From positions 1,362,738-1,426,737 of the forward strand of contig NZ_UFUW01000001.1 in NCBI RefSeq assembly GCF_900460955.1: a DNA stretch of 64,000 nt. Reading direction: 5' to 3'. A program made the translations under genes and the position numbers. A model generated the notes under the pieces. The model did not search any database. It had not been told where the DNA came from and worked only from the letters and a program-made list of their open reading frames with translations. This DNA is from Cardiobacterium valvarum. Lineage in GTDB: Bacteria > Pseudomonadota > Gammaproteobacteria > Cardiobacteriales > Cardiobacteriaceae. This document shows positions 17,951 to 26,008 of this stretch, in pieces (position 1 is the stretch's first letter; each line of letters begins with the position of its first letter).

Positions 17951-19003
17951 ATGCAAGCGGATGTGCTGGTGGAACTTGTCCGTCATGCAATGGGCGGAAA
18001 CCAGCCTGCCATCCGGCAGTCAGTAGAGCGACTGATTGCCGATGAAGAACAGAGGGGACACCGCATCTTGGCCGAGCGCTTGCAGAAAGCCCTACAAGCG
18101 CCGCATACGCCGCCCCGAACGTCCCCATCGCCTTTCTCCGGGCAAGGCGGCGCTGCGTCGCAGAAAGCGCTCTATTACGAGACCCAACCCGCACGCCGAC
18201 TCGACAGCCTGGTCCTTGCGCCCTACATCAGCGCGCAAATCCGCGAACTGGTGGAAGAGCAGCAACGGGTCGAGCTGCTGCACGCGCATAACCTCTGTGC
18301 CCGACATCGTGTCCTCCTGGCCGGGCCGCCGGGCAATGGCAAGACTTCCCTCGCGGAGGCCTTGGCCGGCGAGCTCGCCTATCCGCTTATCACCATCCGC
18401 TATGAGTCGCTGATGGGCAGCTATCTCGGCGAGACTTCGGGACGCTTGAAAAGCGTACTTGACTACGCGCGTACCCGACGCTGCGTCCTCTTTTTGGACG
18501 AGTTTGAAACGCTGGGCAAGGAACGCGGCGACAGCCGCGAAGTCGGCGAGATCAAACGCATTGTCAGCACCCTGCTGCTGCAACTGGATGCCATGCCGGA
18601 CTACGTCGTCATCGTCGCCGCCAGTAACCATCCGGAAATGCTCGACCGTGCCGTATGGCGGCGTTTTCAATTGCGCCTCGAACTGCCGCTGCCGACAGAA
18701 GCGCAGCTGGCACATTTCATCCGGGTGATCAGCGACCGCTGCGAAGTGGGTTTCGGCGACACGGCAGAAGCCATCGCGGCGCAGCTCGCCGGCCTGAACT
18801 TTGCCGAGACGGAAGAATTTTGCCTAGACATCGTCCGCCGCATTGTGCTCGCCGGATCGGCTGCCGATCCCCGGGTCATCACGCGGTCGAAACTGGAACA
18901 GTGGCAGCAACGCTTGCAGCCGCTGACGGTAGAGACGGGAGTGGTACCCGTGCGCAAGCAGCGGCGACGTCGCGGGGCAACACAGGAGGCATTACCGATA
19001 TGA
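17951..19003 (+). CDS. AAA+ ATPase
   Basis: 350 aa. Walker A is GPPGNGKT (G125-T132), Walker B is CVLFLDEFET (D183, E184), sensor 1 is in IVAASNHPEMLDRAVWRRF, which also contains the arginine finger region. The N-terminal ~115 residues form a helical domain. This is a classic single-ring AAA module of the FtsH/spastin-like type, lacking a protease or other fused effector. Partners are not evident; the neighbours are a methyltransferase and a hypothetical gene. GGGGAGTACAAG precedes the ATG. Confidence 0.9.
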   Translation: MQADVLVELVRHAMGGNQPAIRQSVERLIADEEQRGHRILAERLQKALQAPHTPPRTSPSPFSGQGGAASQKALYYETQPARRLDSLVLAPYISAQIRELVEEQQRVELLHAHNLCARHRVLLAGPPGNGKTSLAEALAGELAYPLITIRYESLMGSYLGETSGRLKSVLDYARTRRCVLFLDEFETLGKERGDSREVGEIKRIVSTLLLQLDAMPDYVVIVAASNHPEMLDRAVWRRFQLRLELPLPTEAQLAHFIRVISDRCEVGFGDTAEAIAAQLAGLNFAETEEFCLDIVRRIVLAGSAADPRVITRSKLEQWQQRLQPLTVETGVVPVRKQRRRRGATQEALPI

Positions 19004-19101
19004 GGCGGCGCGGCGATGCCGGACGCACCGGGGGCTACTAAACAGTCGCCACATCAATAACCAAGAACGAAGGCAACCAGTCCAGGAAAACCAAGGAGAG
19101 A

Positions 19102-19995
19102 ATGTATATGTACTGTAACGATACCCACCAACGCCCTGCAGCCGCAATGAAGCCCCAGCTTCTCGCCTTGTTGCATCGACATCTCGGCAATATGACAGCG
19201 CTGTGCTGGGACAGCGAGCATACAGAGGAAGGCGATAATTTCATCCTTGAAGCGTGCAACAATGATTGGAACTGTCTCAACATTCAGCTCGAGATCCGCC
19301 CCTTATTGCCGGGATTTATCGGCGAAGTGGAAAAACTGTCGCATGGTGAGTGGCTGACGGTGCAAGTGTCTTCGGCACACGATGCCCTGTATCTTGTCAG
19401 CGGAATCATCGACGAATATCTCTTGGAGCGTGGCAGTACACGCAACGGCGTTCTTTATTTTTATCGGCCGCAGGAGGCTGCGCGTGCCATCTCCCGTTTG
19501 CGCGACAGTGGCAAATGGCTACTCTGCGGCAAGATGCCGGTGTTTAGCACAACAGAAGTTATCGAGGCGGATGCCCTGTATGACAACATCGTGGCTTGTG
19601 TCCGCGCTGATATACAGTGGCGTACAGACAGGCGGGAAGAAGAAGCGGTCGCCGGTGCGGAATGGCTGGACGACATCGAACGCGATTACCTGCACAGGCG
19701 AAAGCCCGGTATCCGTCTGTGGCAGACAACCAGACTGAGCACTGCCGCTTGCACCCATTACCTACGTTCGCTGGAAGAGGATAGCGCCGGTTTACCGTTT
19801 AGCGGCCGATGCTGCAGCCTTGAGGCTTTGATGGCCGACCTTAATGCAGCTGCGCCGACATTATCATTTGATTACCTGGATGAAGACACCAAAGACCAAG
19901 AGGCGGCACTAAGGGCCTTCGCCCAAGGAGTGCAGGAAAAACTGTTAGAAGTTATGCGGGAGGAGTTTGTCGCTTCGAGTGAGACCACGCGATGA
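19102..19995 (+). CDS. hypothetical protein
   Basis: 297 aa, soluble, slightly acidic. AAGGAGAGAA precedes the ATG. An internal basic patch (LHRRKPGIRLWQTTRL) lies near residue 200. Possible alternative starts are the Met at residues 3 or 16. No family recognised. The next 400 nt hold no convincing gene. Confidence 0.6.
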   Translation: MYMYCNDTHQRPAAAMKPQLLALLHRHLGNMTALCWDSEHTEEGDNFILEACNNDWNCLNIQLEIRPLLPGFIGEVEKLSHGEWLTVQVSSAHDALYLVSGIIDEYLLERGSTRNGVLYFYRPQEAARAISRLRDSGKWLLCGKMPVFSTTEVIEADALYDNIVACVRADIQWRTDRREEEAVAGAEWLDDIERDYLHRRKPGIRLWQTTRLSTAACTHYLRSLEEDSAGLPFSGRCCSLEALMADLNAAAPTLSFDYLDEDTKDQEAALRAFAQGVQEKLLEVMREEFVASSETTR

Positions 19996-20413
19996 CAAGC
20001 AACGACATTCCGCCCCCAGATAAAATCTGGGCAACACAACTCCGCACGGCAGATGCAGTGGCAATACCGATACGGCGGGGTCTTTGTGGTACGGACACAT
20101 GACGGACGCCACTCCGAAGAAACTGGTTACCGCCTACAACCGGGCGCTGCTGGCTGCGCCGGCTTCATCATGAATGGCCGGCCATCCGACGCCCGGCAGA
20201 AAGCAAGGATCACTGCCGCATGGGCGTTGCCGTACGTCGCAGGGAAGTGGGATCGCTTGCCAGGATTACTTTGTTTAAGTAATGTACAAGTCAAACTCCA
20301 TCAACTCTTGAAAGGTCCGCATACGCGATCTCTGCCGGTTGTGGCAGAAGCCGCACAGCCTGCAAGGAGAACCATGACAGAATCTGTAATCCTTTTTTCC
20401 ACGGAGCCCGGCT
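19992..20413 (+). other. region of short overlapping frames, possibly decayed gene
   Basis: From 19992 a 36-codon frame ends at 20102, a 24-codon frame overlaps it (ATGA at 20099), and an open frame continues from 20053 to 20442. None has a good ribosome site, and coding-like sequence seems to pass from one frame to another, which suggests a frameshifted remnant of one gene. Alternatively it is a leader for the small gene at 20414. I cannot choose from sequence alone. Confidence 0.3.
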
Positions 20414-20686
20414 GTGGCGAACGCAAATACAGCGCACAGTAAAAAACTACGCGCCAAAACCGCCCGGGAGGCCAATCAGCGTCGTCTGGACGAGGGCGGG
20501 ATGCGGATCAGCATCCTGCTTAATGCCGACGAGGCGCAGCGCTTCACGCCGCTTGTCAGCCGCGAAGGCGGGATCAAAAAGGCATTTTTAGCATTACTGG
20601 CACAGGCCGATATGCCGGAAACCGCCCCCGGCACACCGTCGCCGAAGGAGCCGGTTTCCACCGACAAGGAGGACTCACCACGATGA
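20414..20686 (+). CDS. small ribbon-helix-helix-like protein
   Basis: 90 aa with a GTG start. The N-terminal part is basic (KKLRAKTAREANQRRL) and residues ~30-60 (MRISILLNADEAQRFTPL, then GGIKKAFLALLAQ) fit a beta-strand plus two helices, as in small RHH DNA-binding proteins. The C-terminus is Pro/Ser-rich. The stop overlaps the start of the PFL_4669 gene, so it is coupled to it and may regulate it (inference). Confidence 0.55.
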   Translation: MANANTAHSKKLRAKTAREANQRRLDEGGMRISILLNADEAQRFTPLVSREGGIKKAFLALLAQADMPETAPGTPSPKEPVSTDKEDSPR

Positions 20687-21327
20687 AATCCATTCTCGCC
20701 CGGCTGCGGACGTGGTTCGGCCAGCAGCCGTCACCACCGGCAGCAAACACGACAAACGAAGCTGCACCGGGTAAGCCGCGCAAGAGACCGCCCGGCGCGG
20801 CCGATTTGCAACTGCATAGCCGCGACGCGCAACAGCTGCTTGCCGGGCGCAAGGGCGGACGCGGCCGCATCGTCGGCCTTTACGCGTTTGCGAAAGAAGT
20901 GCGCGAACTGGAGCGGGTGGCCAGACAGGGCAATCGTCGGGCACGGGCAGTGCTGGATAGTATTGCCGCCGAAATCGCCGACATTGAGGATATCCTCGTT
21001 GAGGCACAGACACTTTTGCGGGACGACCTGGAACGGACAACCCGCATCAGCTTTGACCCCTACCGGGACAGCACGGCGCAGCCATTACAGTTTACCTTCC
21101 GCTCTGCCTACGCCTGGCAGGCGTTGCAGCTGATTGCCCGGTACGACGACATCCTCTGCCTCGCTATCCCTTACTACCGCGCCGGGCTGCTCGACAAAGC
21201 ACGCTATCGCGAGTGCGTGCAGCTGGGGACCCATCTGCGCCGGCTGCTTGGGATGGCGGAAAAGAGGGCACCCCGCCACCGGGAGGGCATGCCAGCCCAC
21301 GCCGACGAACCGACGGTATCCCCGTAA
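20683..21327 (+). CDS. PFL_4669 (TIGR03761) family ICE protein
   Basis: 214 aa. Family landmarks: LQLHSRDAQQLLAGRKGG, then IVGLYAFAKEVRELERVA, and the C-terminal block QPLQFTFRSAYAWQALQLIA followed by YDDILCLAIPYYRAGLLD. This family is a marker of PFL-type ICEs; its role is not established. An AAGGAGGA site precedes the ATG. The N-terminal 40 residues are basic and low-complexity. Confidence 0.88.
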   Translation: MKSILARLRTWFGQQPSPPAANTTNEAAPGKPRKRPPGAADLQLHSRDAQQLLAGRKGGRGRIVGLYAFAKEVRELERVARQGNRRARAVLDSIAAEIADIEDILVEAQTLLRDDLERTTRISFDPYRDSTAQPLQFTFRSAYAWQALQLIARYDDILCLAIPYYRAGLLDKARYRECVQLGTHLRRLLGMAEKRAPRHREGMPAHADEPTVSP

Positions 21328-21468
21328 CCACGCCGGACGCTTGCGCACAGTACTAGTGGTTTCTGGAGAGAACAGCAATCATCTATCTTCGTCTTTCGTT
21401 TTGCGGCTATCCATGCCACACTCTTATGGTTCTATTTCACCCGATGACCCACCGGAGATTGATTCGTC

Positions 21469-21912
21469 ATGTCGACATTAATGTCCCTTTTGCTTCTCTT
21501 GCTGTCCATTTTTCTATTGACCGTCTTTAGCTATTTCATCTTCAATCCCTTTGCCCGGGTGCTGAAATCGCAATACAAGCTGAATCGCCTAGCCGATATC
21601 TGCCGATATGATGACCTCATCTGGGGCAAGCGGGATTTCCTCCGCTCTCTGAGCGCAGAGGAAGTCCGGCGGTTCCAGACGGATTTCCAAGTGAGCTTAT
21701 TGCCCGTTGGTGATCAGGTGCTTTGCACCTGGCATGACGAGGAAGGTCGGCAGCATGTCCTGGCGCGTGGCGTCAGCGAAGAACGCGCGGTATCCAATGC
21801 CCGGTTCACGTTGGGGCAGTTAGGACTCAAGCATCGCCGCCTGGTGCAGCGTTTATTGGCAGCCCGGGCCTCCCGTGTTGAAATCCTGCAACAGTTGATG
21901 CAACGATCCTGA
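21469..21912 (+). CDS. membrane-anchored hypothetical protein
   Basis: 147 aa. One N-terminal hydrophobic segment (residues ~3-27, very Leu-rich) and a soluble C-terminal domain with alternating charged residues. A CCGGAGA site lies 10 nt before the ATG; a second in-frame ATG follows four codons later. No family recognised. The stretch 21328-21468 has no gene. Confidence 0.6.
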   Translation: MSTLMSLLLLLLSIFLLTVFSYFIFNPFARVLKSQYKLNRLADICRYDDLIWGKRDFLRSLSAEEVRRFQTDFQVSLLPVGDQVLCTWHDEEGRQHVLARGVSEERAVSNARFTLGQLGLKHRRLVQRLLAARASRVEILQQLMQRS

Positions 21913-21940
21913 CCTGACTGACACCCAACCGGGAGTTGAT

Positions 21941-23260
21941 ATGAGCCAAACCCTCATCCCCGGTGGCAACGCCGCCCTCAACAGCGACAACATCGTCATC
22001 CGCGTACGCAGCGGGGCGGACATTGATATTGCCGCCTACCGCCTTGCCAGCAACGGCAAGGTACGCGGCGACGGTGACATGATCTTCTACGGCCAGACGC
22101 AGTGCGATGACGGCAGTGTGTCCTACAGCGGTCACGAGCGCGAATCAACGCTGGCCGTTGACCTGGCGGCACAACCGGCGGTGATCGAGCGCATCGCTAT
22201 TGCCTTCTCGGCGGCGCTGCCGTTGGCGCAGCTCGGCAGCTTGACGCTCTCGGTCGAGGCCGACGGACAAACCCAGCTGCAATGTCCGGTCGACGGCAGT
22301 GGCCGCCGCGAAACCGCGCTGATCCTTGGCGAGTGCTACCGCCGCAACGGGGTATGGAAATTCCGCTTTGTCGGCCAGGGTTTTAACGGCGGCCTCAAAC
22401 CGCTGTCCGAGCACTACGGCGTGGAGATTGCCGATGATGCCGCCGCAGCGCCGGCACCGGCTGCTACAACGACCACGACACCACCTCTGGCCGCTGCCGT
22501 ACCCACTGCCCCGACACTCAGCCTGGCCAAAGAACGGCAACAACGCTTGCTCGAGAAGGCGGAAAAAAAACAGCCGCGCATGGCCAAACTGATCAAACAG
22601 GCCGGTATCAGCCTGGAAAAACGCGGTCTGGCCGAAGCACGCTACCGGGTCTGCCTGGTGCTCGACATCAGTGCCAGCATGGATCAGGAGTACCTGAAGG
22701 GTACAGTGCAAAAACTGGCCGAACGTGCCCTGGCCCTGGCAGCACGGCTGAATGACGAAGGTGAGGTCAAGGTCTATCTCTTCGGGAAAAAGGCACACCG
22801 CAAGCCGCCGCTGTCGCTCGACAACGTGCGGCATTACATAGACGAATTGCGCATCCGGCTGGAGGGCAACACCCAATACCTGCTGCCGATGAAAATGGTG
22901 CGCGAAGATGCGACTGCGGCCGGGCATCAGTATCCGACACTGGTGCTGTTTATTACTGACGGGGCAACCGCAAACGAGGCGGCGGTAAAGCGCTTCATGA
23001 TAGACGTTTCGGCAGAGCCGATTTTTTGGAAATTCATGGGCATCCGTCGGGGCAAAAGAGGCTTCTTCTCCCGGGACAACTTGGGTTTCCTCGAAGAACT
23101 CGATGATGTGGCCGGCCGAAGCATTGACAATGCCGATTTCTTTACCGTGGATGCCGGTGTCACTCTGCCGGATACCGAGCTGTTCGACCTCCTTGTGAAT
23201 GAACTCGACAGCTGGCAACGGGCGGCGAAGAGGGCCGGAATTCTGCCTGGGACAGCTTGA
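21941..23260 (+). CDS. TerD-like plus VWA domain protein (TerF-like)
   Basis: 439 aa. The N-terminal ~165 residues resemble the TerD domain (VIRVRSGADIDIAAYRL, MIFYGQTQCDDGSVSY). An Ala/Thr/Pro linker (~168-185) leads to a VWA domain with the metal site DISASMD near residue 245 and FITDGATANEA near 335. TerD plus VWA is the TerF architecture known from tellurite/stress clusters, where Ca2+ binding and protein assembly have been proposed. No other ter gene is nearby, so it is a lone copy. GGGAGTTGAT precedes the ATG. Confidence 0.85.
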   Translation: MSQTLIPGGNAALNSDNIVIRVRSGADIDIAAYRLASNGKVRGDGDMIFYGQTQCDDGSVSYSGHERESTLAVDLAAQPAVIERIAIAFSAALPLAQLGSLTLSVEADGQTQLQCPVDGSGRRETALILGECYRRNGVWKFRFVGQGFNGGLKPLSEHYGVEIADDAAAAPAPAATTTTTPPLAAAVPTAPTLSLAKERQQRLLEKAEKKQPRMAKLIKQAGISLEKRGLAEARYRVCLVLDISASMDQEYLKGTVQKLAERALALAARLNDEGEVKVYLFGKKAHRKPPLSLDNVRHYIDELRIRLEGNTQYLLPMKMVREDATAAGHQYPTLVLFITDGATANEAAVKRFMIDVSAEPIFWKFMGIRRGKRGFFSRDNLGFLEELDDVAGRSIDNADFFTVDAGVTLPDTELFDLLVNELDSWQRAAKRAGILPGTA

Positions 23261-23371
23261 GAAATTCGCTTTCCCTGTGACAGGGACGACCCGTTTCCCA
23301 CATGCCCCAAAAGGAAAACACGCGATAATCCGCCACATTGTCAGTGGCGAACATGGCGAGGTGAGTAAGCC

Positions 23372-23515
23372 GGTGCTATACTCGAACTCACAGTTGGCGA
23401 ACTGAAAACGCAAAGAGCCGGCGCGAACGCACAGCACCCACGGGTGTCAAACTCGTCTGTAACCCGGCAACGTCATCCTCGCGATGGCGTGACGACCCAA
23501 TCCGGCAGCCATGCT
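23372..23515 (+). promoter_or_regulatory. R header element copy 1 with extended -10 promoter
   Basis: TGCTATACT (extended -10, TATACT at 23377-23382) starts a ~105-nt structured element. It has the conserved blocks GTTGGCGAAC, GAGCCGGCGCGA, AAACTCGTCTGT and CCGGCAACG. Variable hairpin 1 is CACCC/GGGTG and hairpin 2 is CGTCATC/GATGGCG (one G-U). A separate CGGCAGC/GCTGCCG hairpin follows. Six further copies occur in the window. Confidence 0.7.
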
Positions 23516-23528
23516 GCCGTCATCATTC

Positions 23529-23596
23529 AACCCGCAGGGGAACGCCCCTAGCTGGGTCTTTCCGCTGCTTTTCCCTTTATGTTTTATAGGAGAATG
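23529..23596 (+). promoter_or_regulatory. L leader, interrupted at its SD by a MITE
   Basis: Hairpin A is CCCGCAGGGG paired with CCCCTAGCTGGG (imperfect). Hairpin B pairs AGGGGAA with TTCCCTT. The Shine-Dalgarno AGGAG at the end is part of the 9-bp target duplication of the following MITE, so the leader no longer heads a gene. Confidence 0.55.
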
Positions 23597-23753
23597 CTTC
23601 GTACACGACAAAAAAGCCCCTCCCCCATTGGGGGAGGGGGTTGGGGAGAGGGTTTGATAAATCCGCGAAGCGACAAACCTGATAACCACGCCGCTTGACG
23701 AAGCATTGATATCCACTACTTCGGCGGGCGATGGATTTTTGTCGTGTACGAAG
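23597..23753 (+). mobile_element. 157-bp MITE with 18-bp terminal inverted repeats and 9-bp TSD
   Basis: Perfect terminal inverted repeats CTTCGTACACGACAAAAA (23597-23614) and its complement (23736-23753) flank a non-coding interior with a GC-rich hairpin (CCCCTCCCCC/GGGGGAGGGG). The 9-bp direct repeat AGGAGAATG lies immediately outside both ends (23588-23596 and 23754-23762). This is the signature of a non-autonomous transposon insertion. No transposase is encoded. Confidence 0.9.
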
Positions 23754-23916
23754 AGGAGAATGTAAAGCGTGGCTCTGCCACAGAATCCATCAATCCGTTT
23801 GCTTGCAATATTACTTTGCAGGCAGTAATATAAACACATCAGCACAGAGGCATCTTGCTGATACTGCAAAAAGACCTGCCTATAGGGGCGGTTAGTTAAG
23901 ACTTAAGGAGTCGAAC

Positions 23917-24354
23917 ATGTCTAAATATCATATAACCCACTCTTGTGGGCATTCCCGGACCTACAACATTTGCGGGACAGATGTCCACGGAGAGAGGGGG
24001 CGTAAGGCCAAGTGGTATGCGTCACAGCCCTGCCCGGATTGCCGAAGGGCAGAGGAAAACGCCGCTGCGGCTCAATCAAACAGGGAGAAGGGACTTCCAC
24101 AACTCGAAGGCTCCCCCAAGCAGATAGCTTGGGCGGAGACCATTCGCTGTGCTGCCGTCCAGGCAATGGACGCTTTTGGCAGCCAACTTGTTGACCCCGC
24201 TCAGATCGCGGGAGATTCCCAACGGCTCGCAACCTTGAGTCGCATCCATGCCCTTATCGCCGAAACCAAAGCAATTACTTCAGCCGCTTGGTGGATAGAT
24301 CACCAGGCTGACGGTTTTGGTCAGTCTTGGGTTTGCCGCAAGCTGGATATCTAA
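23917..24354 (+). CDS. zinc-ribbon-like mobile-element protein
   Basis: 145 aa. The N-terminus has HSCGHSRTYN and QPCPDCRRA, with C-x-H plus CxxC spacing typical of a small zinc ribbon. The rest is helical. Proteins starting with this cysteine/histidine pattern and a GTDVHGERxRK-like stretch recur in phages and plasmids, without known function. AAGGAG lies 6-8 nt before the ATG inside a small GACT/AGTC hairpin. Confidence 0.7.
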   Translation: MSKYHITHSCGHSRTYNICGTDVHGERGRKAKWYASQPCPDCRRAEENAAAAQSNREKGLPQLEGSPKQIAWAETIRCAAVQAMDAFGSQLVDPAQIAGDSQRLATLSRIHALIAETKAITSAAWWIDHQADGFGQSWVCRKLDI

Positions 24355-24358
24355 ATTT

Positions 24359-24403
24359 GCCCTCGCCGCCCGCGAGGGCGGCTCCTAACAATAGGAGACT
24401 ATC
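24359..24403 (+). promoter_or_regulatory. L-type leader of 24404 gene
   Basis: Hairpin A GCCCTCGC/GCGAGGGC and hairpin B GCCGCCC/GGGCGGC (GCGA loop) are mutually exclusive. Hairpin C pairs CTCCT with the Shine-Dalgarno AGGAG across a 6-nt loop. B lacks a U-tract here. Confidence 0.6.
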
Positions 24404-25006
24404 ATGACAATTCCATCCGAAAAAAACATGTACACCTTTGGGAAGATTGTTGCCGTTGCTGAAGAGCACGGCAAAATCCCTGTATCCGTGTTCGACGCAC
24501 TAGTGCGTCGTCCTGTCTATGGTCTTGGTCTGCTCAACGGAAAAGACTGTTGGCGCCAAACCGTAACAGATACAACCGTAGAAGAAGAACTACGGATGTT
24601 GTTCGGAAAATTGCCAGGCGATATAGAAGACCCCCAAGGTGGGGTCAGTGAAGCCGGCCAATGTGCCTTTTGGTTAGGCTACTACCACCGCAAAAATTTG
24701 CGGGATGAAGAAGGACGGTTCACCCCGCCCATGCTCAACGAGGCTGGGAACCTTCTCTTTGGCGAACATTGGCAGAAGCCTATGGCCCAGGCTCTTGGCC
24801 TGAGTGATACGGCTCGCATCCGTGGCTGGCTCAAGGGGAGCAAGGTGCCTGTGGGTATTTGGTCGGAATTAGACGGCATGTTGCGCGAGCGTAAGAGTCG
24901 CATAAGCGCACTGCTGAACGCGAGTGAGAACGTAGCAGCTCAAGATGATGATGCCAATTTGCCCAATGGAGATTCACACGCTGAGAATCCCGCCAACGCG
25001 GGATAG
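24404..25006 (+). CDS. protein with Csd1 C-terminal-like segment and HTH-like domain
   Basis: 200 aa. Residues ~10-105 show, in order, YTFGKIVAVAEE, a Pro-Val stretch, and AGQCAFWLGYYHRKN. This resembles the end of Cas8c/Csd1, where FxLGYYHQR closes the protein and forms the small-subunit-like helical domain. Residues ~115-170 (LLFGEHWQKPMAQALGL, then IRGWLKGSKVPVG) look like a helix-turn-helix shared with the small protein at 27977-28231. No other cas gene or CRISPR repeat is present. The Csd1 resemblance is from memory and short; it could be convergence. Confidence 0.55.
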   Translation: MTIPSEKNMYTFGKIVAVAEEHGKIPVSVFDALVRRPVYGLGLLNGKDCWRQTVTDTTVEEELRMLFGKLPGDIEDPQGGVSEAGQCAFWLGYYHRKNLRDEEGRFTPPMLNEAGNLLFGEHWQKPMAQALGLSDTARIRGWLKGSKVPVGIWSELDGMLRERKSRISALLNASENVAAQDDDANLPNGDSHAENPANAG

Positions 25007-25116
25007 ACGGTGGTTCTCCTCTTAACGACGGTGAAAACCGAAATTGGGAATACCACAGAATGTGCCAGGTCAGCTTACTGATGCTTGTTAAGCATGATCT
25101 GGCGATTAAATATGAC

Positions 25117-25199
25117 TTGTATTGTTCCTTAATTTAGGTACAATTCATAACCATGAAGGGAAGGCAATCGTGCCGCCCTGTTATAACACGAGGTGTACT
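25117..25199 (+). promoter_or_regulatory. promoter and leader shared with 27264 gene
   Basis: TTGTAT, 16-nt spacer, TACAAT. The spacer ends CCTTAATTTAGG, an imperfect inverted repeat. The 5' UTR has GGCAATCGTGCC (small hairpin) and ACACGAGGTGT, a hairpin with the Shine-Dalgarno in its loop/arm. The same layout with substitutions occurs at 27185-27263. Confidence 0.7.
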
Positions 25200-25889
25200 A
25201 TGAAATATGAAGATCTGGAACTACGGACCCTGAAAGGTAACAAGGTCATTATCAAAAGCCCGGAAGAAGGGAGCGAAATCGGCGTCATCGGCGGGGCTTG
25301 GATAGAGGGGTTGGGTGAGACCAATGCCAGCACATTAGGTTTTTGCTCCGGGGCTTCCCTCAGAGCATGGAGCTCTTTTAAGGGATTCGAGAACATGATT
25401 GACCCAGATGCCAGTTACGAGTGTTTCAAGTTCACAAGCCCCGTGGATGGCGCGGCTTGCTTAGACAAAGCGAGTACAGACGCGTTGCGAGAATTCAAAC
25501 GGGCTCTATTTTGGGCACGGATTGAACAAGCCGGTGTGCGTGCGCAAGAAGAGAAGGCAGCGGAAGAAGCCGCCATCCCTGGATTGAGGGAATTACGCGC
25601 CGCGTATGACGCGGAGGAAAAATACCGCTCCGACTTCGCCGCCGCCATGGAGGACGAAATGCGCGATGGCGTGAATATGCCCGTAGCGCCACGGACGGAT
25701 ATTGACGCCTTAGCGGCGCAATACCCACGTGCCAACCTCTATCTTAAGGCCGAAGGGTACACCGACGCATCCCATTACGCCAAGGCTAGCGCAGGCCGAA
25801 AGGCTATGACACTCTTGCGTGAGGGTGGCACGATTGAGGAGGCGGCAGCCATCCTCGATGGCTGGTTAAGCGACGTCTATGTAGATTGA
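25200..25889 (+). CDS. hypothetical protein, paralogue of 27264-27974
   Basis: 229 aa. Both paralogues open with LELRTLxGxKVI, then GGAWxEGxGxT, a middle block with DKASxDALRxFxxA, and a C-terminal block YxxDFAAAMExE followed by DGVNMP. The start at 25200 is supported by the conserved leader (GAGGTG). The long Ala/Glu-rich helix at residues ~100-150 suggests a coiled coil. The two copies flank the anti-CRISPR gene. Function unknown. Confidence 0.75.
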   Translation: MKYEDLELRTLKGNKVIIKSPEEGSEIGVIGGAWIEGLGETNASTLGFCSGASLRAWSSFKGFENMIDPDASYECFKFTSPVDGAACLDKASTDALREFKRALFWARIEQAGVRAQEEKAAEEAAIPGLRELRAAYDAEEKYRSDFAAAMEDEMRDGVNMPVAPRTDIDALAAQYPRANLYLKAEGYTDASHYAKASAGRKAMTLLREGGTIEEAAAILDGWLSDVYVD

Positions 25890-26008
25890 GCGTAAAACAG
25901 GCTATTTCAATTTTGAACCGGCAGACAGGACGTCTGCCGACAACCCTCTACAGCAGCAAATGACTGAACAAACTCGCCCATGCTAACGACACTATGTCGG
26001 GAGACCCC

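Noticed and set aside
20053-20442. 129-codon frame as a normal gene
   Set aside because: No ribosome site, unusual composition and overlap with shorter frames; kept only as an unresolved region.
22145-23437. 430-codon open frame on the minus strand
   Set aside because: It is the antisense shadow of the TerD/VWA gene, which has recognisable domains and a ribosome site; the minus frame has no domain or start signal.
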